Notes: generated by a model from the sequence alone, not told the origin. DNA of 64,000 bases from Pseudomonas triclosanedens (GCF_026686735.1 NZ_CP113432.1:3647001-3711000), one strand, 5' to 3'; positions 35,011-51,112 are shown, counted from the first letter of the stretch. A program made the numbers and translations.

Positions 35011-36039
<1,029 letters not shown>

Positions 36040-36074
36040 CAGGCCCGGGGAGGCGTGCCCTCCCCTCCCCCACC

Positions 36075-36779
36075 ATGCTGACCTGGCTTTCCCGCAACAA
36101 CTTCGACTTTCCTCCTCTGGATAAGGCCCTGCACGAGCCCAACGGCCTGCTCGCGGCTGGCGGCGATCTCGACCCGCAACGACTGTTGGCGGCCTATCGT
36201 CACGGCTGCTTCCCCTGGTTCCAGGACGGCCAGCCCATTCTCTGGTGGTCCCCAGACCCGCGCACCGTGTTGCTCCCGAGCGAACTGCACGTCTCCCGCA
36301 GCCTCGCCAAGCTCCTGCGCCAACAGCGCTATCACGTCACCATCGACCAGGCATTCGAGCGCGTCATCCAGGGCTGCGCCGGACCGCGCGCATATACCGA
36401 CGGCACCTGGATCACCACACCGATGCAACAGGCGTACTGCGAGCTGCACAACCAGGGGGTCGCACACTCAGCGGAAGCCTGGGACGGCAGCGAACTGGTC
36501 GGCGGCCTGTACGGCCTGGCCATCGGTCGCCTGTTCTTCGGAGAATCGATGTTCAGCCGCGCAGACAACGCCTCCAAGGTGGCGTTCGTCACCCTGGTGC
36601 GGCGACTGAAGGCCGCCGGTTTCGAGCTGATCGACTGCCAGATGCCGAGCCAGCACCTGCACAGCTTTGGCGCACGAGCCATTTCCCGCCGGGAATTCGC
36701 CGCCTATCTGCGCCGTCATCTCGATCAATCGCCGCTGCGGGACTGGACTTCGCAAGCGGACCTGCCCAGCCTGGCATAA
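36075..36779 (+). CDS. aat: Leucyl/phenylalanyl-tRNA-protein transferase
   Basis: 234 residues. [20 protein letters not shown] (15-34) and [20 protein letters not shown] are family marks. It attaches Leu or Phe to N-terminal Lys/Arg of proteins for ClpS/ClpAP degradation, which are encoded 1-3 kb downstream. Confidence 0.96.
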   Translation: MLTWLSRNNFDFPPLDKALHEPNGLLAAGGDLDPQRLLAAYRHGCFPWFQDGQPILWWSPDPRTVLLPSELHVSRSLAKLLRQQRYHVTIDQAFERVIQGCAGPRAYTDGTWITTPMQQAYCELHNQGVAHSAEAWDGSELVGGLYGLAIGRLFFGESMFSRADNASKVAFVTLVRRLKAAGFELIDCQMPSQHLHSFGARAISRREFAAYLRRHLDQSPLRDWTSQADLPSLA

Positions 36780-36810
36780 ACTTGCCAGAGGGTTCTCGCA
36801 GGGGTTGAAG

Positions 36811-37518
36811 ATGACCGAGCTCGCCCGTCTGAAGTTCTACGCCACACAACCGCATCCGTGCAGCTATCTGCCCGAGGAGCAGGCAACGACTCTGTTCCTC
36901 GATCCCAGCCAACCCATGGACGCGCAGCTATATGCCTCGCTCTCGGAGGTCGGCTTCCGGCGCAGCGGCGAACACCTCTACCGTCCTCATTGCCAGCATT
37001 GCACGGCCTGCATTCCCGCTCGCATTCCAGCCGCCGAGTTCCAGCCAAATCGCCAGCAGAAGCGCATCCTCAAGCGAAACGCAGACCTTGAAGTGATCCG
37101 CAAGCGGCCGACCTTCACCGAGGAGTATTACGCCCTCTACATGCGCTACATCGAGCAACGGCACGCCGATGGCGACATGTATCCACCCAGCCGCGACCAG
37201 TTCGCGACATTCCTTGTGCGCGACCTGCCATTCAGTTGCTTCTTTGAATTTCGCCTGCAAGGGCGCCTGCTGGCAGTCGCGGTAACGGACGTCCTGCCCA
37301 ATGGCCTGTCAGCGGTCTATACCTTTTACGACCCTGATGAGGAGCGCCGCAGTCTGGGCCGCTTCGCTATTCTCTGGCAGATAGCCGAAACCGAACGCCT
37401 GGGGCTGCACGCCGTTTATCTGGGGTACTGGATCAAGAACTGCCGGAAGATGAACTACAAGACCCAGTACCGTCCGATCGAGCTGTTCGTGAACCAGCGC
37501 TGGGTCGTGCTCAACTGA
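36811..37518 (+). CDS. bpt: Aspartate/glutamate leucyltransferase (Bpt; arginyltransferase family)
   Basis: 235 residues from the ATG at 36811 (GGGGTTGAAG upstream). N-terminal [10 protein letters not shown] and [13 protein letters not shown] give the ATE-type cysteine set; the C-terminal part contains [18 protein letters not shown]. The bacterial Bpt form adds Leu to N-terminal Asp/Glu. With aat, clpS and clpA this is an N-degron cluster. Earlier frame starts overlap aat and are rejected. Confidence 0.92.
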   Translation: MTELARLKFYATQPHPCSYLPEEQATTLFLDPSQPMDAQLYASLSEVGFRRSGEHLYRPHCQHCTACIPARIPAAEFQPNRQQKRILKRNADLEVIRKRPTFTEEYYALYMRYIEQRHADGDMYPPSRDQFATFLVRDLPFSCFFEFRLQGRLLAVAVTDVLPNGLSAVYTFYDPDEERRSLGRFAILWQIAETERLGLHAVYLGYWIKNCRKMNYKTQYRPIELFVNQRWVVLN

Positions 37519-37623
37519 CCCAGCAAACGCCCCTTGGCGTTGCGGGGCGATTTCAGGCACAATGTGTGCCTTTTTTAATGGCCTGAAACTTCAGGCAACC
37601 ATAGATACCGAGGGCTCTACTGC

Positions 37624-37842
37624 ATGTCGAAAGAAGACAGCTTCGAAATGGAAGGCACTGTCGTCGACACCCTGCCCAACACCATGTTCCGCGTGGAGTT
37701 GGAGAACGGGCACGTCGTTACCGCGCACATCTCCGGCAAGATGCGCAAGAACTACATCCGCATCCTGACCGGCGACAAGGTTCGCGTAGAACTGACGCCC
37801 TACGACCTGTCCAAGGGTCGTATCACCTACCGCGCCCGCTGA
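37624..37842 (+). CDS. infA: Translation initiation factor IF-1
   Basis: 72 residues, S1/OB fold: [20 protein letters not shown], then [20 protein letters not shown]. It binds the 30S A-site. It lies 105 bases downstream of bpt and is followed by a terminator shared with convergent clpA. Confidence 0.97.
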
Positions 37843-37875
37843 CGGACGGTAGTGCCGGCAATTCCGGCACATAGA

Positions 37876-37902
37876 AAAACGCCCGGCATCGCCGGGCGTT
37901 TT
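37876..37902. terminator. Bidirectional terminator between infA and clpA
   Basis: ACGCCCGGC pairs with GCCGGGCGT with an A-run before and T-run after (37876-37902), able to end infA rightward and clpA leftward. Confidence 0.88.
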
Positions 37903-37921
37903 CGTTTCGGCGCAGGATACC

Positions 37922-40195
37922 TCACGCCGGTTCTGCGGCCACCACTTCGAACTCGAAGACCAGCTCGCCATCCTTCAGATCCACGTGCGCGACACCGCCG
38001 TGCTCAGCCAACTCGCCGAACAGAATCTCCTCGGCCAACGGCCGTTTGATCTTGTCCTGAATCAGCCGCGCCATCGGGCGCGCGCCCATCTGGGGATCGT
38101 AACCCTTCTCAGCCAGCCAGCCACGCGCCAAGTCGCTGACCTCGATCTGCACGTGCTTGTCCTCCAACTGCGCCTGCAGTTCAGTGAGGAACTTGTCGAC
38201 GATGCTCTTGATGGTCTCGTGACTGAGGCGCCCGAACTGGATGATGGTGTCCAGGCGGTTACGGAACTCCGGCGTGAAACTCTTCTTGATCACCTCCATC
38301 GCGTCGGTGGAGTGATCCTGCTGCGTGAAACCAATGGAAGCTCGCGCCGCAGTTTCCGCACCGGCGTTGGTGGTCATGATCACAATGACGTTGCGGAAAT
38401 CCGCCTTGCGGCCGTTATTGTCGGTCAGGGTGCCGTGATCCATCACCTGCAGCAGCAGGTTGAAGACTTCCGGGTGCGCCTTCTCGATTTCATCCAGCAG
38501 CAACACGCAGTGCGGCGTTTTGGTAATCGCCTCGGTTAGCAAGCCACCCTGGTCGAACCCGACGTACCCCGGCGGCGCGCCGATCAGACGGGAAACGGTA
38601 TGCCGCTCCATGTACTCGGACATATCGAAGCGCACCAGCTCCACACCTAGCGCCTTGGCCAACTGGCGAGCCACTTCGGTCTTGCCCACGCCGGTAGGAC
38701 CGGAGAACAGGAAGGAGCCCACCGGCTTGTCTGGAGACTTCAGCCCGGCACGGGAGAGCTTGATGGCAGTGGACAGCGACTCGATGGCTGCGGCCTGGCC
38801 GAACACGGTCAGCTTCAGATCACGCTCGAGATTGCGCAGCAGCTCCTTGTCAGAGCTGGACACATGCTTGGGAGGAATCCGAGCGATCTTCGCCACGATG
38901 TCTTCGACCTGAGCCACCTCGATGCGCTTCACGCGCTTCTCCTCCGGCTGCAGACGCTGGTAGGCGCCCGCCTCGTCGATAACGTCGATGGCCTTGTCCG
39001 GCATGTGCCGGTCATTGATATAACGCGCAGCCAACTCGGCGGCGGCACGCAGCGCCTCATCGCTGTACTCGATGTGATGGTGCTGCTCGAATCGCGGCTT
39101 GAGCCCCTTCAGGATGCCGAAGGTGTCCTCGACCGACGGCTCGGTAACGTCGACCTTCTGGAAACGACGGGCCAGGGCCCGGTCCTTCTCGAAGATGCCA
39201 CGGAACTCCTGGAAGGTCGTGGAGCCGATGCAGCGGATCTCGCCGGAAGACAACAGAGGCTTGAGAAGGTTGGACGCATCCATCACACCGCCCGATGCCG
39301 CGCCGGCACCGATGATGGTATGGATCTCGTCGATGAACAGCACCGCATGCGGGCGCTTGCGCAGCTCGTTGAGCAGCGCCTTGAAGCGCTTCTCGAAGTC
39401 GCCCCGATACTTGGTGCCTGCCAGCAGCGCGCCGAGATCCAGGGAATAGACGACGCTGTCGGACAACAGGTCCGGCACCTGACCGTCGACGATGCGCTTG
39501 GCCAGGCCTTCGGCGATTGCGGTCTTGCCCACACCAGCCTCACCGACCAGCAGCGGGTTGTTCTTGCGGCGACGAGCCAGAATCTGCGCCACACGCTCGA
39601 CCTCGGACTCTCGACCAACCAGCGGATCGATACGCCCCTGGCGAGCCAGGTCATTCAGATTGCTGGCATAAGCATCCAGCGGATGACTGGAAGTGGACGA
39701 TTCCCCCCCCTCCTCATCCTGCATATCCTGCTCGCTTTCCTGATGCTCGGCATGACCCGGCACCTTGGAAATGCCGTGGGCGATGTAGTTGACCACATCG
39801 ATGCGAGCGACACTCTGCTGCTTGAGCAGGAAAACCGCCTGACTTTCCTGCTCGCTGAAAATGGCCACCAGCACGTTAGCCCCGGTGACTTCGCGCTTGC
39901 CGGAGCTTTGCACATGGAAGACCGCCCGCTGCAGGACGCGCTGGAACCCCAGCGTCGGCTGGGTCTCGCGGTCTTCATCGTGCTGCGGGATCAGCGGCGT
40001 GGTGGAGTCGATGAACTCCTGCAGGTCTCGCCGCAGCTTGTCCAGATTGGCACCGCACGCTTTCAGGACCGTCGAGGCAGCTTCGTTATCCAGAAGCGCC
40101 AACAGCAAGTGCTCAACGGTCATGAACTCATGCCGCTTCGCCCGCGCCTCCTTGAAGGCGAGATTGAGGGTGACTTCGAGCTCTCGATTCAACAT
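37922..40195 (-). CDS. clpA: ATP-dependent Clp protease ATP-binding subunit ClpA
   Basis: 757 residues. N-domain (1-140), first AAA+ module with GEAGVGKT, second with GPTGVGKT, and a C-terminal ClpP-contacting region. It unfolds substrates for ClpP and, with ClpS, degrades N-degron proteins. The clpS gene lies 28 bases upstream, in the same direction. Confidence 0.97.
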   Translation of the reverse strand: MLNRELEVTLNLAFKEARAKRHEFMTVEHLLLALLDNEAASTVLKACGANLDKLRRDLQEFIDSTTPLIPQHDEDRETQPTLGFQRVLQRAVFHVQSSGKREVTGANVLVAIFSEQESQAVFLLKQQSVARIDVVNYIAHGISKVPGHAEHQESEQDMQDEEGGESSTSSHPLDAYASNLNDLARQGRIDPLVGRESEVERVAQILARRRKNNPLLVGEAGVGKTAIAEGLAKRIVDGQVPDLLSDSVVYSLDLGALLAGTKYRGDFEKRFKALLNELRKRPHAVLFIDEIHTIIGAGAASGGVMDASNLLKPLLSSGEIRCIGSTTFQEFRGIFEKDRALARRFQKVDVTEPSVEDTFGILKGLKPRFEQHHHIEYSDEALRAAAELAARYINDRHMPDKAIDVIDEAGAYQRLQPEEKRVKRIEVAQVEDIVAKIARIPPKHVSSSDKELLRNLERDLKLTVFGQAAAIESLSTAIKLSRAGLKSPDKPVGSFLFSGPTGVGKTEVARQLAKALGVELVRFDMSEYMERHTVSRLIGAPPGYVGFDQGGLLTEAITKTPHCVLLLDEIEKAHPEVFNLLLQVMDHGTLTDNNGRKADFRNVIVIMTTNAGAETAARASIGFTQQDHSTDAMEVIKKSFTPEFRNRLDTIIQFGRLSHETIKSIVDKFLTELQAQLEDKHVQIEVSDLARGWLAEKGYDPQMGARPMARLIQDKIKRPLAEEILFGELAEHGGVAHVDLKDGELVFEFEVVAAEPA

Positions 40196-40223
40196 GACTT
40201 CACCTCGCTCCCAAACATCCGCA

Positions 40224-40586
40224 TCAACCTTCTATCTCAATTTCGCACAACAGTGGATGTTGGCTCTCCCTCGCATATTGATTGACCTGCATGGCTTTGG
40301 TTTCCGCGACATCGCGGGTAAAGGTCCCGCAGTTCGCCTTGCCTTGAGTATGCACGGTCAACATGACCTTGGTTGCCTGTTCGCGGTTCATGTTGAAGTA
40401 CAGCTCGAGCACCTCGACCACGAAATCCATCGGAGTGTAATCATCGTTGAACATGATGACCCGATACATCGACGGCGGCTTGAGCGCGGGCTTGGATTCC
40501 TCGACCGCGAGCCCCGCCCCTTCGTCTTCCAATGGATCCGGGCGGTCCTGATTGAATGTTAGTCGAATCTGGCTACTTGCATGCAT
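40224..40586 (-). CDS. clpS: ATP-dependent Clp protease adaptor ClpS
   Basis: 120 residues. [20 protein letters not shown] (42-61), [11 protein letters not shown] and [10 protein letters not shown] are ClpS signatures; the N-terminal 35 residues are the flexible extension. It presents destabilised N-termini (from aat/bpt) to ClpA. Divergent from cspD across a 227-base gap. Confidence 0.96.
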   Translation of the reverse strand: MHASSQIRLTFNQDRPDPLEDEGAGLAVEESKPALKPPSMYRVIMFNDDYTPMDFVVEVLELYFNMNREQATKVMLTVHTQGKANCGTFTRDVAETKAMQVNQYARESQHPLLCEIEIEG

Positions 40587-40813
40587 GCTGGAATAAAAGC
40601 TTTGCGAGTGGGTGAGTGAGGGGGGCCGGCCAGAGTTTGAATCGCCTCTCAGGCCCAGACGGTGCCGCCTTGACTAACGGCAAAAGGGTGTTACAACCAA
40701 AGGATACCCCCGGAGGGTATCAGGAGTTCCGGATGCCAGTCTCTATAAAGGCTGTAGCGGAATCGTAGTGGATGATACTCCAGCAATGGAGTCCTTTGCA
40801 GAGGGATATCAGC

Positions 40814-41089
40814 ATGCTCAGCGGTAAGGTCAAGTGGTTCAACAACGCCAAGGGCTATGGGTTCATCCTGGCTGAAGGCCGAGATGAGGACCTGTTTGCT
40901 CATTACTCGGCAATCCAGATGGATGGCTACAAGACACTCAAGGCCGGCCAACCCGTCAGCTTCGAGATCCTGCAAGGTCCGAAGGGGTTGCATGCGGTTA
41001 ACATTCAACCCATCAACGCCAACGCGTCCGCACCCTCCGCCCAGACTGCCCCAAGCAGCGAACTCCAGAACATCACGGCAGAGGCCTGA
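40814..41089 (+). CDS. cspD: Cold-shock-domain protein CspD-type
   Basis: 91 residues from the ATG at 40814. The cold shock domain shows [20 protein letters not shown] with RNP1 (KGYGFI) and RNP2 (LFAHYSAI). The C-terminal extension ([20 protein letters not shown]) is low complexity. In E. coli CspD blocks replication in starvation. An earlier ATG (40772) is possible but has no better ribosome site. Confidence 0.92.
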   Translation: MLSGKVKWFNNAKGYGFILAEGRDEDLFAHYSAIQMDGYKTLKAGQPVSFEILQGPKGLHAVNIQPINANASAPSAQTAPSSELQNITAEA

Positions 41090-41113
41090 TCCTTCCGGAT
41101 CAGTCAAACGAAG

Positions 41114-41141
41114 AAGGCCGGCTTATAGCCGGCCTTTTTTT
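41114..41141 (+). terminator. Terminator between cspD and convergent icd
   Basis: GGCCGGC pairs with GCCGGCC around TTATA with seven T residues (41114-41141). Confidence 0.9.
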
Positions 41142-41160
41142 CATCGACGTCTCAACCGCG

Positions 41161-42414
41161 TTACATCTTGGCGATGATTGCGTCACCAAACTCCGAACAG
41201 GACAGCAGCTTCGCACCGTCCATCAGGCGCTCGAAATCGTAAGTAACGGTTTTTGCGGCAATCGCGCCGTTCACACCCTTGATGATCAAGTCGGCCGCCT
41301 CGGGCCAGCCCATATGCCGCAGCATCATTTCGGCGGACAGGATCACCGAGCCCGGGTTCACCTTGTCCAGCCCCGCGTACTTGGGCGCGGTACCGTGAGT
41401 TGCCTCGAACATGGCAACGGAATCCGACAGGTTGGCACCCGGAGCGATGCCGATGCCGCCCACTTCTGCAGCCAGGGCATCGGAGAGATAGTCACCGTTG
41501 AGGTTCAGGGTGGCGATCACATCGTACTCGGCCGGACGCAGCAGGATCTGCTGGAGCATGGCGTCGGCGATCACGTCCTTCACGACGATGTTCTTGCCGG
41601 TATTGGGGTTCTTGAATTGCATCCACGGGCCACCATCGAGCAGCTCGGCACCGAATTCGTCACGTGCGATTTCGTAACCCCAGTCCTTGAACGCACCCTC
41701 GGTGAACTTCATGATGTTGCCCTTGTGAACGATGGTCACGGAGCTACGATCATTGTCCACGGCGTACTGCAGGGCCTTACGCACCAGACGCTTGGTACCC
41801 TCCTGGGAAACCGGCTTGATGCCGATGCCGCAGTTTTCGGTGAAGCGAATCTTCTTGACACCCATTTCCTCGGTGAGGAACTTGATGATCTTCTGAGCTT
41901 CGGGAGTGCCGGCCTTCCACTCGACGCCGGCATAGATGTCCTCGGAGTTCTCGCGGAAGATCACCATGTCGACGTCGCCGGGTTTCTTCACCGGGCTGGG
42001 CACACCCTCGAACCAGCGCACCGGGCGCAGGCAGACATAAAGATCGAGCTGCTGGCGCAACGCGACGTTCAGGGAACGGATGCCGCCACCGACAGGGGTG
42101 GTCAGCGGGCCTTTGATGGAAACGACATAGTCGCGAACGGCGTCCAGGGTCTCCTGGGGCAGCCAGGTATCCTGATCGTAGACCTGGGTAGCCTTCTCGC
42201 CAGCGTAGACTTCCATCCACGCGATCTTGCGGTCGCCCATGTAGGCTTTCTCAACGGCTGCGTCGACGACCTTGATCATGACCGGGCTGATGTCTACGCC
42301 AATGCCATCACCCTCGATGAACGGGATGATCGGGTTCTTCGGTACATTCAAGGACATATCGGCGTTGACGGTGATTTTGTCACCTGCCGGCACCTGGATC
42401 TTTTGGTATCCCAT
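41161..42414 (-). CDS. icd: Isocitrate dehydrogenase, NADP-dependent (dimeric)
   Basis: 417 residues. [15 protein letters not shown] and [19 protein letters not shown] are visible; Ser114 within RSLN is the residue phosphorylated by AceK in E. coli, controlling the split with the glyoxylate shunt. It makes 2-oxoglutarate. It is divergent from the monomeric idh across 355 bases. Confidence 0.97.
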   Translation of the reverse strand: MGYQKIQVPAGDKITVNADMSLNVPKNPIIPFIEGDGIGVDISPVMIKVVDAAVEKAYMGDRKIAWMEVYAGEKATQVYDQDTWLPQETLDAVRDYVVSIKGPLTTPVGGGIRSLNVALRQQLDLYVCLRPVRWFEGVPSPVKKPGDVDMVIFRENSEDIYAGVEWKAGTPEAQKIIKFLTEEMGVKKIRFTENCGIGIKPVSQEGTKRLVRKALQYAVDNDRSSVTIVHKGNIMKFTEGAFKDWGYEIARDEFGAELLDGGPWMQFKNPNTGKNIVVKDVIADAMLQQILLRPAEYDVIATLNLNGDYLSDALAAEVGGIGIAPGANLSDSVAMFEATHGTAPKYAGLDKVNPGSVILSAEMMLRHMGWPEAADLIIKGVNGAIAAKTVTYDFERLMDGAKLLSCSEFGDAIIAKM

Positions 42415-42769
42415 GCTGAACTCCGCGTTGTGGTTAAACCCTCTTGCAGCCCATTAGGGTAGCCCACAAGACGGTAATCGAACTACATCTTCCTTAGTCT
42501 AAAACGGCGTACGCGTAACCCTGCCGATAGGGTGGTATACTGGCCGGCATGACTTAATAGTCATCGAGGTCCGGGCAGTCTGGGACCAGGCTCTCCTCCC
42601 TCGCAGCGGCTGGATCCACACCAGGAACCCGCCGTACAACGCTCTACTGGCGCCCCAATATCCCCGCGGCAATTCTCGAATGCCGGCTCAACAGCTTCGT
42701 TGAACGCAGCGTGTACCAACGCGATTCGAGACTCTGTGCGCGCCCAGCAAAGAAGAGAGTTAGAACGAG
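42415..42769. promoter_or_regulatory. icd-idh intergenic region with promoter and palindrome
   Basis: This 355-base gap has no gene. A rightward extended -10, TGGTATACT (42533-42541), is followed by the palindrome ATGACTTAATAGTCAT (42549-42564) at about the expected start point for idh, so a repressor could act there. No -35 consensus is seen. Confidence 0.5.
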
Positions 42770-44992
<2,223 letters not shown>

Positions 44993-45005
44993 GCCTAGCG
45001 TGACG

Positions 45006-45040
45006 GCAGAACCCCCGGGCCTTCCCGGGGGTTCTGCTTT
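45006..45040 (+). terminator. Terminator after idh
   Basis: GCAGAACCCCCGGG pairs with CCCGGGGGTTCTGC with a loop of CCTT and T residues after (45006-45040). Confidence 0.88.
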
Positions 45041-45093
45041 CTGCACCCCATCACGTTAAACTCGCGCCTTTTTCAACTCACGAGACCCCATCC

Positions 45094-45552
45094 ATGCGCT
45101 GGCTAGCACACGTCACCGTCGCCACCATCGTCGAAGACCAGGGACGCTTTCTGCTGGTGGAAGAAATCTCCGCTGACAACAAGCCGGTATTCAACCAGCC
45201 AGCCGGCCACCTGGAAGCCAACGAGAGCCTGATCGAGGCGGCCATGCGCGAAACCCTGGAGGAAACAGGCTGGGACGTGGAACTGACCGCAGTTACCGGC
45301 ATCTACCTCTACACAGCACCGAGCAACGGCGTGACCTACCAGCGCATCTGCTTCTCCGCGCGCCCACTGCGCCACCACCCCGAACGCGCCCTGGACGACG
45401 GCATACTCGGTGCCCACTGGCTGACCCGCGACGAACTCGCCACCCAACCCGGGCGCTGGCGTAGCCATCTCGTATTGCGCTGTATCGACGACTACCTGGA
45501 AGGCGAACGCTTCCCGCTGAGCCTGATCCGCGACCCGAGCCTCACCCGCTAG
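45094..45552 (+). CDS. nudJ: Nudix hydrolase NudJ (phosphatase)
   Basis: 152 residues; Nudix box G38-HLEANESLIEAAMRETLEE-TGW60 (GX5EX7REUXEEXGU). In E. coli NudJ acts on thiamin pyrophosphate and other nucleotides. It lies 45 bases before mnmA and probably shares its operon. Confidence 0.94.
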   Translation: MRWLAHVTVATIVEDQGRFLLVEEISADNKPVFNQPAGHLEANESLIEAAMRETLEETGWDVELTAVTGIYLYTAPSNGVTYQRICFSARPLRHHPERALDDGILGAHWLTRDELATQPGRWRSHLVLRCIDDYLEGERFPLSLIRDPSLTR

Positions 45553-45597
45553 GCTCTGGTAGAATCCCGCCTTTACCTGCGTTCGTGATTCATTGCC

Positions 45598-46737
45598 ATG
45601 TCTGATTCGCCGTCTTATTCGCCGAAAAGCCCCCAGAACACCCGCGTCATTGTCGGCATGTCCGGCGGCGTGGACTCTTCCGTCTCCGCCCTGCTGCTCA
45701 AGGAGCAGGGCTACCAGGTGGAAGGCCTGTTCATGAAGAACTGGGAAGAGGACGATGGCACCGAATACTGCACCGCCATGACCGACCTGGCCGATGCCCA
45801 GGCCGTCTGCGATCGCATTGGCATCAAGCTACATACCGCCAATTTCGCCGCGGAGTACTGGGACAACGTCTTCGAGCACTTCCTCGAGGAGTACAAGGCC
45901 GGCCGCACGCCGAACCCGGACATCCTCTGCAACCGCGAGATCAAGTTCAAAGCCTTCCTCGACTACGCCGTCGCCCTGGGCGCCGACCTGATCGCCACCG
46001 GCCACTACGTGCGCCGCCGCGATGTCGACGGTCGCAGCGAACTGCTCAAGGGCCTGGACCCGAACAAGGACCAGAGCTACTTCCTCCACGCCGTGGGCGG
46101 CGAGCAGATCGGCAAGACCCTGTTCCCGGTCGGCGAACTGGAGAAGCCCGAGGTGCGCGTCATCGCCGAGAAATACGGCCTGGCCACCGCGAAGAAAAAG
46201 GATTCGACCGGTATCTGCTTCATCGGCGAACGCCGCTTCAGCGACTTCCTCAAGCAGTACCTGCCGGCCCAGCCGGGCGACATCGAAACCACTGACGGAC
46301 AGGTCATCGGCCGTCACGTCGGCCTGATGTACCACACCATCGGCCAGCGTCAAGGCCTGGGCATCGGCGGCATGAAAAATGCCGACGACAGCCCCTGGTA
46401 CGTACTGGAGAAGGACCTGGCACGCAACGTTCTGATCGTCGGCCAGGGCAACGACCATCCGTGGCTGTTCTCCCGCGCCCTGCGCACTTCCAGCGTCTAC
46501 TGGGTGAATCCGATCGATCTCACCCAGCCCAGAACGCTGCGCGCCAAGGTGCGTTACCGCCAGGCCGATCAGGACTGCATACTTGAGCGCACCGAGCATG
46601 GCTATCGCGCCGTGTTCGACGAGCCCCAGCGCGCCGTAACTCCCGGACAGTCCGTGGTCTTCTACGATGGCGAGATCTGCCTTGGTGGCGGCGTCATCGA
46701 ATCCGCAGAACCCGCGTTCGCTAAGGACATTGCATGA
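45598..46737 (+). CDS. mnmA: tRNA 2-thiouridylase MnmA
   Basis: 379 residues. PP-loop [11 protein letters not shown] (19-29) binds ATP; Cys111 (ILCNREI) and Cys206 (GICFIGE) are the catalytic cysteines. It puts sulfur on U34 of tRNA-Lys, Glu and Gln using the TusBCDE chain at 23,888-25,273. The stop overlaps hflD by four bases. Confidence 0.97.
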   Translation: MSDSPSYSPKSPQNTRVIVGMSGGVDSSVSALLLKEQGYQVEGLFMKNWEEDDGTEYCTAMTDLADAQAVCDRIGIKLHTANFAAEYWDNVFEHFLEEYKAGRTPNPDILCNREIKFKAFLDYAVALGADLIATGHYVRRRDVDGRSELLKGLDPNKDQSYFLHAVGGEQIGKTLFPVGELEKPEVRVIAEKYGLATAKKKDSTGICFIGERRFSDFLKQYLPAQPGDIETTDGQVIGRHVGLMYHTIGQRQGLGIGGMKNADDSPWYVLEKDLARNVLIVGQGNDHPWLFSRALRTSSVYWVNPIDLTQPRTLRAKVRYRQADQDCILERTEHGYRAVFDEPQRAVTPGQSVVFYDGEICLGGGVIESAEPAFAKDIA

Positions 46738-47354
46738 GCGATCTGCACGACCAGATCATCGCCCTTTCCGGCGTTTTCGAATCCGCAGCCCTGGTAGACC
46801 GGCTCGCCCGCACCGGGCAGATCCCCGAAGCTCCGCTGAGTTGCATGCTCGGCAGCCTGCTGGTGCGCGACCCGAAGACCACCCTTGATGTCTATGGCGG
46901 CGACACCGCGAACCTTCGCGAGGGTTTCCGAGCCCTGCTCAGCGCCCTGGAGCGCGACCCCAACAGCCTGCAGCGCGAACCATTGCGCTACGCGCTGGCG
47001 CTGATCGGACTGGAGCGCCAGTTGGACAAGCGCAACGACATGCTCGACATCATGGGAACCCGCCTGGACCAGATCCAGCAACAGGTTCAGCACTTCGGCC
47101 TGGTGCACGAGAACGTCATCGCCTCTTGCGCCAGCCTGTACCAGGACACCCTGAGCACCTTCCGCCAACGTATCCAGGTGCATGGCGACATGCGCCACCT
47201 GCAGATCAATGCCAATGCGGCGCGTATCCGCGCCCTGCTGCTCGCAGGCATCCGCTCCGCCCGCCTGTGGCGACAGCTCGGCGGCAACCGCTGGCAGATG
47301 TTGTTCAGCCGCCGCAAGATGCTCAACGAACTGCGCCCCCTGCTGCGCGGCTGA
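46734..47354 (+). CDS. hflD: High frequency lysogenization protein HflD
   Basis: 206 residues, nearly all helical, ATGA overlap with mnmA. The E. coli homologue is membrane-peripheral and affects lambda CII; its normal role is unclear, but coupling to mnmA is conserved. Notable beside a lambdoid prophage. Confidence 0.93.
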   Translation: MSDLHDQIIALSGVFESAALVDRLARTGQIPEAPLSCMLGSLLVRDPKTTLDVYGGDTANLREGFRALLSALERDPNSLQREPLRYALALIGLERQLDKRNDMLDIMGTRLDQIQQQVQHFGLVHENVIASCASLYQDTLSTFRQRIQVHGDMRHLQINANAARIRALLLAGIRSARLWRQLGGNRWQMLFSRRKMLNELRPLLRG

Positions 47355-48818
<1,464 letters not shown>

Positions 48819-48836
48819 TATTCGCCCCGACTTTGC

Positions 48837-48861
48837 ACGCCCGGCTGTGCCGGGCGTTTTT
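48837..48861 (+). terminator. Terminator after purB
   Basis: ACGCCCGGC pairs with GCCGGGCGT around TGT, followed by TTTT(T) (48837-48861). Confidence 0.87.
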
Positions 48862-48878
48862 GTTTCAAGGACTTAACC

Positions 48879-50054
48879 ATGAATCCTGCTATTCCTCTTC
48901 AGCTTCTGGGCGGCATCAGCGCCGACGAATTCCTCCGCGATTACTGGCAGAAAAAACCCCTGCTGGTGCGCCAGGCAATCCCGGACTTCAAGAGCCCGCT
49001 GGAGCCAGACGAACTTGCCGGCCTGGCCCTGGAAGAAATGATCGAGTCGCGCATCGTCGTCGAGCATGGCGACAGCCCGTGGGAACTGCGTCGCGGCCCT
49101 TTCAAGGAAGAAACCTTCAAGGAATTGCCTGAGCGCGACTGGACCCTTCTGGTGCAGGCCGTCGACCAATTCATCCCGGAAGTCGCCGAACTGCTGGAGC
49201 ATTTCAAGTTCCTGCCAAGCTGGCGCATCGACGACGTGATGATCAGCTATGCCGCACCCGGTGGCGGTGTCGGCCCGCACTTCGACAACTACGACGTATT
49301 CCTCCTGCAGGGCCACGGCCACCGCCGCTGGAAAATCGGCCAGACCTGCGACGCCAGCAGCCCGATGCTGCCCCATGCGGACCTGCGCATCCTCGCTGAA
49401 TTCGAAGAAAGCGCTGAATGGGTACTGGAGCCCGGCGACATGCTCTACCTGCCTCCGCGCGTAGCCCACTACGGCATCGCCGAAGACGACTGCATGACCT
49501 ACTCAGTCGGCTTCCGCGCCCCCAGTGCTGCCGAAGTTCTCACCCACTTCACCGACTTCCTCGCCCAGTTCCTCTCCGATGAAGAGCGCTACAGCGACGC
49601 CGGCATGGCAGCGGTTAAAGGCGACGAAGACCAGCACAAGATCCAGCGCGACGCGCTCGACCGTCTGAAAAACCTGCTTCAGGAACACATGAGCGACGAG
49701 CGCCTGCTACTCACCTGGTTCGGCCAGTTCATGACAGAACCACGCTACCCGGAGCTGGTGGCCGGAGAGGAAATCGAAGAAAACGAACTGACCAGCGCCA
49801 TCGAAGGCGGCGCCGTACTCATCCGCAATCCCAGCGCGCGCATGGCCTGGAGCGAAGTGGACGTCGGCCTGTTGCTGTTCGCCAGCGGCCAGACTGTAGT
49901 ACTGCCGGAAAAGCTGCGCGAGCTGCTCAAGCTGGCTTGCTCGGCAGAATCGCTTCATGAAGGAAATCTCGGCCAATGGCTGGCCGATGACGATGGGCGT
50001 AAGCTGCTTGGAGAACTGATCAAACAGGGCAGTCTGGAGTTTGCCGATGAGTAG
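48879..50054 (+). CDS. roxA: Ribosomal protein L16 hydroxylase RoxA (YcfD-type, JmjC-like)
   Basis: 391 residues. Fe(II)/2-oxoglutarate triad HxD at His134/Asp136 (VGPHFDNYDV) and His197 (RVAHYGIA). The C-terminal helical part follows. It hydroxylates an Arg of ribosomal protein L16. It overlaps the GNAT gene by eight bases. Confidence 0.93.
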   Translation: MNPAIPLQLLGGISADEFLRDYWQKKPLLVRQAIPDFKSPLEPDELAGLALEEMIESRIVVEHGDSPWELRRGPFKEETFKELPERDWTLLVQAVDQFIPEVAELLEHFKFLPSWRIDDVMISYAAPGGGVGPHFDNYDVFLLQGHGHRRWKIGQTCDASSPMLPHADLRILAEFEESAEWVLEPGDMLYLPPRVAHYGIAEDDCMTYSVGFRAPSAAEVLTHFTDFLAQFLSDEERYSDAGMAAVKGDEDQHKIQRDALDRLKNLLQEHMSDERLLLTWFGQFMTEPRYPELVAGEEIEENELTSAIEGGAVLIRNPSARMAWSEVDVGLLLFASGQTVVLPEKLRELLKLACSAESLHEGNLGQWLADDDGRKLLGELIKQGSLEFADE

Positions 50055-50475
50055 CAAGATCAGGGTTCGCGTGGCGAACTGGCAGAAGGACAATGCCGAC
50101 CTGCGGCGCATTCGTGAGGCGGTCTTCATCGCCGAGCAAGCAGTTCCGCCGGAACTCGAATGGGATGCCGAGGATGTAGAAGCCGTGCATTTCCTGGCCT
50201 TCGAAGGCGACTACGCCATCGGCACCGCCCGCCTGCTGCCCGATGGCCACATCGGCAGAGTATCCGTCCTGAAAGACTGGCGCGGCCTCAAGGTCGGCGA
50301 CCAATTGATGCGAGCCGCAATCGAAGAAGCCGAACGCCGTAATCTCAAGCGACAACTTCTGACCGCTCAGGTCTATGCCATTCCGTTCTACGAACGGCTA
50401 GGCTTCAAGGTGGCCAGCGGCGAGTTCCTGGAAGCAGGGCTCCCCCACGTAGACATGGTGCGCGAAAGCGATTGA
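50047..50475 (+). CDS. GNAT family N-acetyltransferase
   Basis: 142 residues from the ATG at 50047. Motif A contains IGRVSVLKDWRGLKVGDQLM, and YAIPFYERLGFKVASGEF is motif B. The overlap with roxA suggests coupled translation. The substrate is unknown. It also resembles ElaA-like proteins. Confidence 0.85.
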   Translation: MSSKIRVRVANWQKDNADLRRIREAVFIAEQAVPPELEWDAEDVEAVHFLAFEGDYAIGTARLLPDGHIGRVSVLKDWRGLKVGDQLMRAAIEEAERRNLKRQLLTAQVYAIPFYERLGFKVASGEFLEAGLPHVDMVRESD

Positions 50476-50485
50476 GGCGACCGTA

Positions 50486-51112
50486 ATGGAAAACGTCCCG
50501 GAAAACGACGAAAGCCCGGCAGAGCTGCCGGAAATCGAGTTCCAGTCGCCGGGACGCTTTTCCGTACACAATCCGCCCAGCGAAGCATTGCCGCCCACCG
50601 CCCTTGAACCCGCCGCTTTCGTCCTTGGCGACAGCGATCAGCTACACCGCTTCAACAAGCCCGAGGCCGCTCGCGCCCATGCCCTCGCCCTCATGCAGCA
50701 GGCGCGCCGCAGGCTCTACCTCTACACTCCCGACCTGGAACCCTGGCTGTATCACCACAGCAGCATTCAGGAAGCCTGCACTCAACTGCTACTTGGCAAC
50801 CCGCGCAATCGCCTGATGATCCTGCTGCGCGACAGCACCAGAGCAGTGAAGGAAGGCCATCGCCTGCTCAACCTCAGCCGGCGCCTGTCCAGTTACTGCC
50901 AGATCCGCCGGATCAACCCGGACTATCCCGGCGAAGACCACGCATTCCTGCTTGCCGACGATTGCGGGCTGCTGCTGCGTCCCGAGCCTAATGAATACTC
51001 CGGCTACGTCTACTACAACAATCCGGGTCGAACCCGACAGTTGCTGGCACAATTCGGGCAGACTTGGAACACCAGCCTCCTTGACCCGAACCTGCGGAGC
51101 TTCCTGATTTGA
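50486..51112 (+). CDS. Conserved hypothetical protein (DUF7931-like)
   Basis: 208 residues. After a Pro/Glu-rich 45-residue N-terminus come ALMQQARRRLYLYTPDLEPW and NPRNRLMILLRDS, a phospholipase-D-like half (no full HKD motif). It is conserved next to the GNAT gene in Pseudomonas. It overlaps the next gene (TTGA) by four bases. Function unknown. Confidence 0.75.
   Translation: MENVPENDESPAELPEIEFQSPGRFSVHNPPSEALPPTALEPAAFVLGDSDQLHRFNKPEAARAHALALMQQARRRLYLYTPDLEPWLYHHSSIQEACTQLLLGNPRNRLMILLRDSTRAVKEGHRLLNLSRRLSSYCQIRRINPDYPGEDHAFLLADDCGLLLRPEPNEYSGYVYYNNPGRTRQLLAQFGQTWNTSLLDPNLRSFLI

Noticed and set aside
38864..40285. 473-codon frame antisense to clpA
   Set aside because: Same cause as the other mirror frames; clpA is complete with both Walker motifs.
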